This document shows, piece by piece, positions 59,646-64,000 of a stretch of 64,000 nucleotides of DNA. The DNA comes from Conchocele bisecta. Its lineage: Eukaryota > Mollusca > Bivalvia > Lucinida > Thyasiridae. A program made the position numbers and the translations under genes. Below the pieces are notes generated by a model that was given only the letters and a program-made list of their open reading frames with translations, did not search any database and was not told the origin of the DNA. Position 1 is the first letter of the stretch. The number at the start of each line of letters is the position of its first letter. The stretch covers positions 88,338,433-88,402,432 of the forward strand of contig CM055275.1 of assembly GCA_029237695.1 (NCBI GenBank), read 5' to 3'.

Positions 59646-60780
59646 TGTATAATATATATATATAATACAGGGATTCCACTGGCGATCGCCACTTTCACAA
59701 TTGGTGATAAAAATAAACAGTTGGCGATAAAAAATTACAATTTTCTAATGTTTTTCTTCAAATTTTCGATTTTTTTTTCTTTTTTGAATTGGCGATTTTT
59801 TTATTTTCCCCAGCGGAATCCCTGATAATACTCGTATAATATAATATGTCACATGACGAGATAATGGTAATGGGACATGATTGATAATAATGCGATGCAT
59901 GATATGACTCATCGGAAAGTGATCAAATGATAGTGATCAAATGAATGACTGACAGAATGGGGTTCTTTGTCTGTACAACGTCAGTTTGTTAGTTTGTTGG
60001 GGTTTAACGGCCTATCAACAGCTAAGGTCATTTAAGGCCAGGTCAATGGGTTTAGTACTAAATCCCATATATTACCTGTATTACCTAACCCTTTCAACAC
60101 CCCAGGCCTGTATAGTGGTATTGGCAAACAGTGTAGATCCAGATGAGCCGGCTCGTATCACGAGCCGTCTCATCAGGATCTACACTGTTTGCAAGTACGT
60201 TGTTATTTTCACATTTCTGAGAACAAAAACGCCCCGTTTTCATAAATGCCATTCCGGTAATGAATCCCATTGTGAAATTTACTTTCGCAGGCTCCCAACG
60301 AACCGCCCAAACCCAGCAACAGTCATATAGACGTGCATGCAGTTTCACGTCTTACCTCGTGCTCGGAACAGGGACGCTAATTTTGCTGAGTTTTATTGCG
60401 GGCATCTGGAAGAGTTGGGATACCCCCTGCAACACTTGTGATTCTGGTGGCTGAAACGTTCGCACAGTAAGTTCTACACGGTTCTAAATTGTCCAATACT
60501 ATACCAAATGTATTGAATACTAGAGAAAGTGAGCAGGGGCTCACGTATACCCCCGGCCGCCTCCTGGATCGACAAATAAATTATTTTAACGCAAATATTT
60601 AAAAAACTTTAACCTTGACCTTGGACATGAAGGCCACATTGGAGGTATGGAATGAAATATGGATGACCATAAGGAAGTACATGATGACTGAAGTCAATCC
60701 GACTTACCGTTGCAGAGATAAGGGGTACCCAAAATCTTAAACACAAATCTTACGGATGCAAATTTCAAAGTAATTTGGCC
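59646..60780. other. Non-coding; repeats
   Basis: 59985-60090 is the start of the ~410-bp repeat; 60122-60194 a GAGCCGGCTC foldback; 60525-60780 a relative of the 12.2 kb repeat family. No gene is recognised. Confidence 0.55.
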
Positions 60781-60846
60781 TTGGATTGATTGGTGTTTAA
60801 GGGCCGGCCCAACAACGGGTTCGAGCCTGTATTTAACATGCTGCAT

Positions 60847-61480
60847 GGGGGGGGGGGGGGTGGGGGGGGGGGGGGGGGGGGTATCACAAAATCAGAACAG
60901 AATATTTGCATAAAAAAATATATACTCAGCCCTGAAATTAGAATCACCTGACCCTCAAAACTTGTAACCATAAATACAAATCAGATAAGTAGTACAGGGG
61001 GGGGGGGGGGGGGGGGCTTTGGGCCGACCTATAATCCCCCGCCCCCACCCCACTCTCAATTCATCAACATGCACACACATCAGCGGCAAGATAATTATTA
61101 GGTTGGGTGGGGGGAGGACTTTGAATAATAATACAATAATCCACCCCTCCCCCCTCTGAACTCGTCACCATCAATACAATAATAAGTAGTACAGGGGGGG
61201 GGGGAGGGGAGGGGGGGGACATTGGCCGGCACATAACATCTGAACTCTAAAATAATATATATATATATATTTAACGACATATGGACCATAAATACTACAC
61301 TGTTAACTTATGTCTAAATTTTGTCTTCCTTATTTTGTTCGGAAAAAAAAAAAAAATTAGGTGGGGGGGGGATTTCAGACTGGTGGGGGGGGAAAGTTTA
61401 CTAGTTGAAAGTCCCCCCCCCGGGGGGAGTTCAGGCTAGCCCAAACTCCCCCAAGGGGGACTTTGGACGGGGGGGGGGGG
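60847..61480. repeat. Poly-G and poly-C tracts
   Basis: Long G runs at 60847-60881, 60997-61017, 61193-61219, 61363-61392 and 61470-61483, with C runs at 61031-61055, 61142-61158 and 61411-61422. They could form quadruplexes, but runs of this kind are also error-prone in sequencing. Confidence 0.7.
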
Positions 61481-61552
61481 GGATTACTGACCATTACAAC
61501 GGTATAACCCATTTCAGTTTAATTTTTATTTAAAAAAAATTATTTTGCCAAT

Positions 61553-61640
61553 TTCTCCATAAGGGTATATGTTGTTACCACTCATTAGACCAGTCTCATT
61601 GAGACGGTTCTAATGAGTGGTAACAACATACACTTTAAGA
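61553..61640. repeat. Foldback of the GTTACCACTCATT family
   Basis: GTATATGTTGTTACCACTC and complement around CAGTCTCATTGAGACGG; three mismatches in the arms. Confidence 0.7.
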
Positions 61641-64000
61641 AAAATTAATAATTAAAATGAAGAAAAATAGATATTTTTCTTCTTTCTCTCAAAATTTGAA
61701 TAATTGTATCCCATCTAATGGGGATCACTGGTATATAAGTTTCTGGCAATGAGACTGCATAAAGTCTACAAAAAGAGTTATTATGCAGTCGAAACATTCG
61801 CACGTTAAATTCAGAACTTATGCGGTTCGCAATTGTTCAATATCAGAGGTATGTAATATAAAGATCATCTGGCATTAATGCTGCAAAAGGTATACAACTA
61901 AAAAATGTGTTCATAGAACACGGATGCCCCACATACCGCTTTGACAATAAATGAAGCAAAATTACTTAGTCCAAAACGGGAGATAATCCATGGCCCGGGG
62001 GTCAGATAAAAAATTGAAACATAAATTTTGCGTATCTACTCATAATAAGGAAGCTACATACCAAATTTCAGGTCTGTAGCTATTAGGGTTTAAAAGTTTG
62101 AGGAGTTACAAGGCAAAATTGCCAAATTATAAGTCGAAAAGGGGGAGATAATCCATGACCCCGGAGTTGAATAAAAAATTGAATTAAATCTAAATAAACT
62201 TTGCGCATCTACTCATCACCAGGAAGCTACATACCAAGTTTCAGGTGTGTAGCTATTAGTATTACAGTTTAAAAGTTTTATGACTTACGGGTACAAGGCA
62301 AAATTGAAAAATTCCAAGTCGAAAAATTGGTTTGTTTGTTTGTTGGGGTTTAACGACCTATCAACAGCTAAGGTCATTTAAGGCCGGGTCAATGGGTTTA
62401 GTACTAAATCGCATATATTACTTGTACAAGTACATACATGTACATGTTCAAGTACATGTACAAATGGGGGGCAAATCCCAAAATCAGAATTGAATATTTA
62501 CAATAACAAAACTATATATTCAATCCTGAAATCAGAATAATCCTGATCTGATGCCAGGTCCTAGCCACACCAGAATCACTTGGCCCCTCCCAAAAGCAGT
62601 AGGAGCATTAATAATCTTACTACTTTTATAATGGGCAATAACCCAATTCAACTCCCAGGTAACAAGGGAGCCAAAGATAAAAACGTACCGGAGGGCCAAA
62701 CCAGGCAAATCGTGATTCCTACAAGGAGGAACCCTTACCGTTAATTTACGCCGTCGCGTTAGCCCGACCACCGGGGGAAATAATCCATGACCCTGGGGTC
62801 GAATCAAAAATCGAAATAAACTTTGTGCATCTACTCATCATATGGAAGCTACATACCAAGTTTCAGGTGTGTACCTATTACGGTTTAAAACTTTTACGAC
62901 TTACATGTACAAGGTTGGTGACGGAAGGACAGCCGGACGGACAAGGGTAAAACTAAATGCCCGCTCCACTATCGTGGTGGAGCATAGAAAGAGATTAGTA
63001 ACACAATAAGTTCTAGACAATGACAGTTCGCAGCTGTCCAATATTAGAGGCACTTAATGTATCGAGTGGTCGATTTAGGAGTTTTGTGGGGCCCCGTTTC
63101 AACAGTATTGTATTTCATTTGAATAACCACATGTCATACATGTACATGTATATACACATTTGTATTGGAGGATTGAGGAGAAAGCAAAAATGCTAGAATA
63201 ATATCCCTTTTCTAGCTATTTTGTCTTTCGTTACAAAGTGGAAACAGTTCTGAACTGATCTTCCTCAAATATAACATTGCACATGCTACACAGTGATTTA
63301 AGGAGATTCTGGAGGGAAATACTTCCTCCTAGACATTCGCAAGACATAATTGACGTCATGTGACGTCATTTCTGGCGAAGAAACAATTCAAAGCTAACGT
63401 CAAATTTGTCAATTTTGGCAACGTTATCATGGTTATAAGCTGCTCTAAGAGCAAATTTCACATTTTCAGAAGAGCATGTAATTTCCAATTTATTACACTA
63501 CCATTTTGAAATACCAAATTTATTTCCCCTTGACATCTGTAAATCAGACAAAGAAACTTGTGCGGATTTCCAGATGTCTCGGGAAATAAATACGGTTTTT
63601 GAAAATGGCAGTTGAATAAACTCTATTTATAGCACACAAGAGCTATGTTTTATATGAGCCACTCAGCCTAGTGTTTCAGGGAGCTCGAGACTGTTTTCCT
63701 TTACTTATCAGTTAACCCTGTCACCCCAAAGTAACTGGAATGGATTTTGATATGTTAATTCAACCAATCCAATTGTCACAATCTGGTTTTCAGACTAGTC
63801 CATTTATGAAAAGGGGGTGTTTTTGTTCTCAAAAATATGAAAATTACTACAAAAAAGTGCAGATCCTGATCATCTGGATCTACACTGTTTGCCAATACAT
63901 GTAACTCTATACAGGACTGTGGTGTTTAAAGGGTTAATTACCATGATTACTAGATAAAGTGAGTAGACGTTCACCAGTCGATGCAGCAACTGATTTATAA
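61641..64000. repeat. Dispersed repeats to the end of the window
   Basis: 61910-62330 and 62770-62960 are units of the GGGAGATAATCCATGAC family; 62330-62770 a full copy of the ~410-bp repeat; 63784-63930 an inverted relative of the GAGCCGGCTC foldback family. Between 62960 and 63780 I see nothing that I can name. The open frame 62532-62807 lies inside the repeat. Confidence 0.55.

Noticed and set aside
62532..62807. 91-aa minus-strand ORF
   Set aside because: Lies inside the ~410-bp dispersed repeat.

Overview
The window is animal nuclear DNA. It has spliced genes with canonical GT/AG borders, tRNA-derived SINEs, a long run of foldback and other DNA transposons, and one Polinton (Maverick). 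The repeat composition looks lophotrochozoan, probably a bivalve mollusc; that is inference and I cannot name a species. The assembly has one 500-base run of N (48989-49488).

Region 1 (1-13.9 kb) is repeats only. It holds a 2.3 kb foldback element with a putative 6-bp target duplication (1464-3779), a direct segmental duplication (3811-4812 and 9889-11834), a 911-bp TTAA-flanked insertion present in only one of those copies (10444-11354), and a 3.9 kb inverted repeat (5016-8923). Each arm of the inverted repeat carries a FEN1/PIN-like nuclease reading frame, one intact and one frameshifted. A tandem, pyrimidine-rich repeat block follows at 12.2-13.1 kb.

Region 2 (about 14.05-27.3 kb) is a decayed Polinton. 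In order it has a C2H2 zinc-finger protein (-), a SAP-like DNA-binding protein (+, broken), a protein-primed family B DNA polymerase (+, many breaks), a retroviral-type integrase (-, broken near its C-terminus), three small conserved-looking ORFs, a low-complexity membrane protein, a conserved membrane-type protein, the FtsK/HerA-like packaging ATPase (-, broken near its end), a jelly-roll capsid protein (-, intact), a divergent long membrane protein (+, one break) and a 366-aa protein (-). Replication, integration, packaging and capsid functions are all represented, but the breaks make it a relic. I found no adenovirus-type protease and no certain penton. The noncoding parts are unusual: alternating tandem repeats upstream of the SAP/polymerase genes, an iteron-like array next to the ATPase, and a scattered family of short imperfect palindromes inside accessory genes.

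Region 3 (27.3-64 kb) is dominated by a host gene on the minus strand, 55800 to 34734, with 15 exons joined by phase-consistent splice sites. It encodes a lysine- and acid-rich protein with a recognisable integrase-binding domain of the LEDGF/p75-HRP2 (PSIP1/HDGFL2) family. The N-terminal PWWP exons are not in the window. Its introns are packed with small foldback elements, several with 6-bp target duplications and hAT-like CAGRG ends, with tRNA-derived SINEs and with fragments of its own exon. A 24-bp tandem array (29.2-30.1 kb), a pogo-like element (57.4-58.2 kb) and poly-G tracts (60.8-61.5 kb) make up much of the rest.
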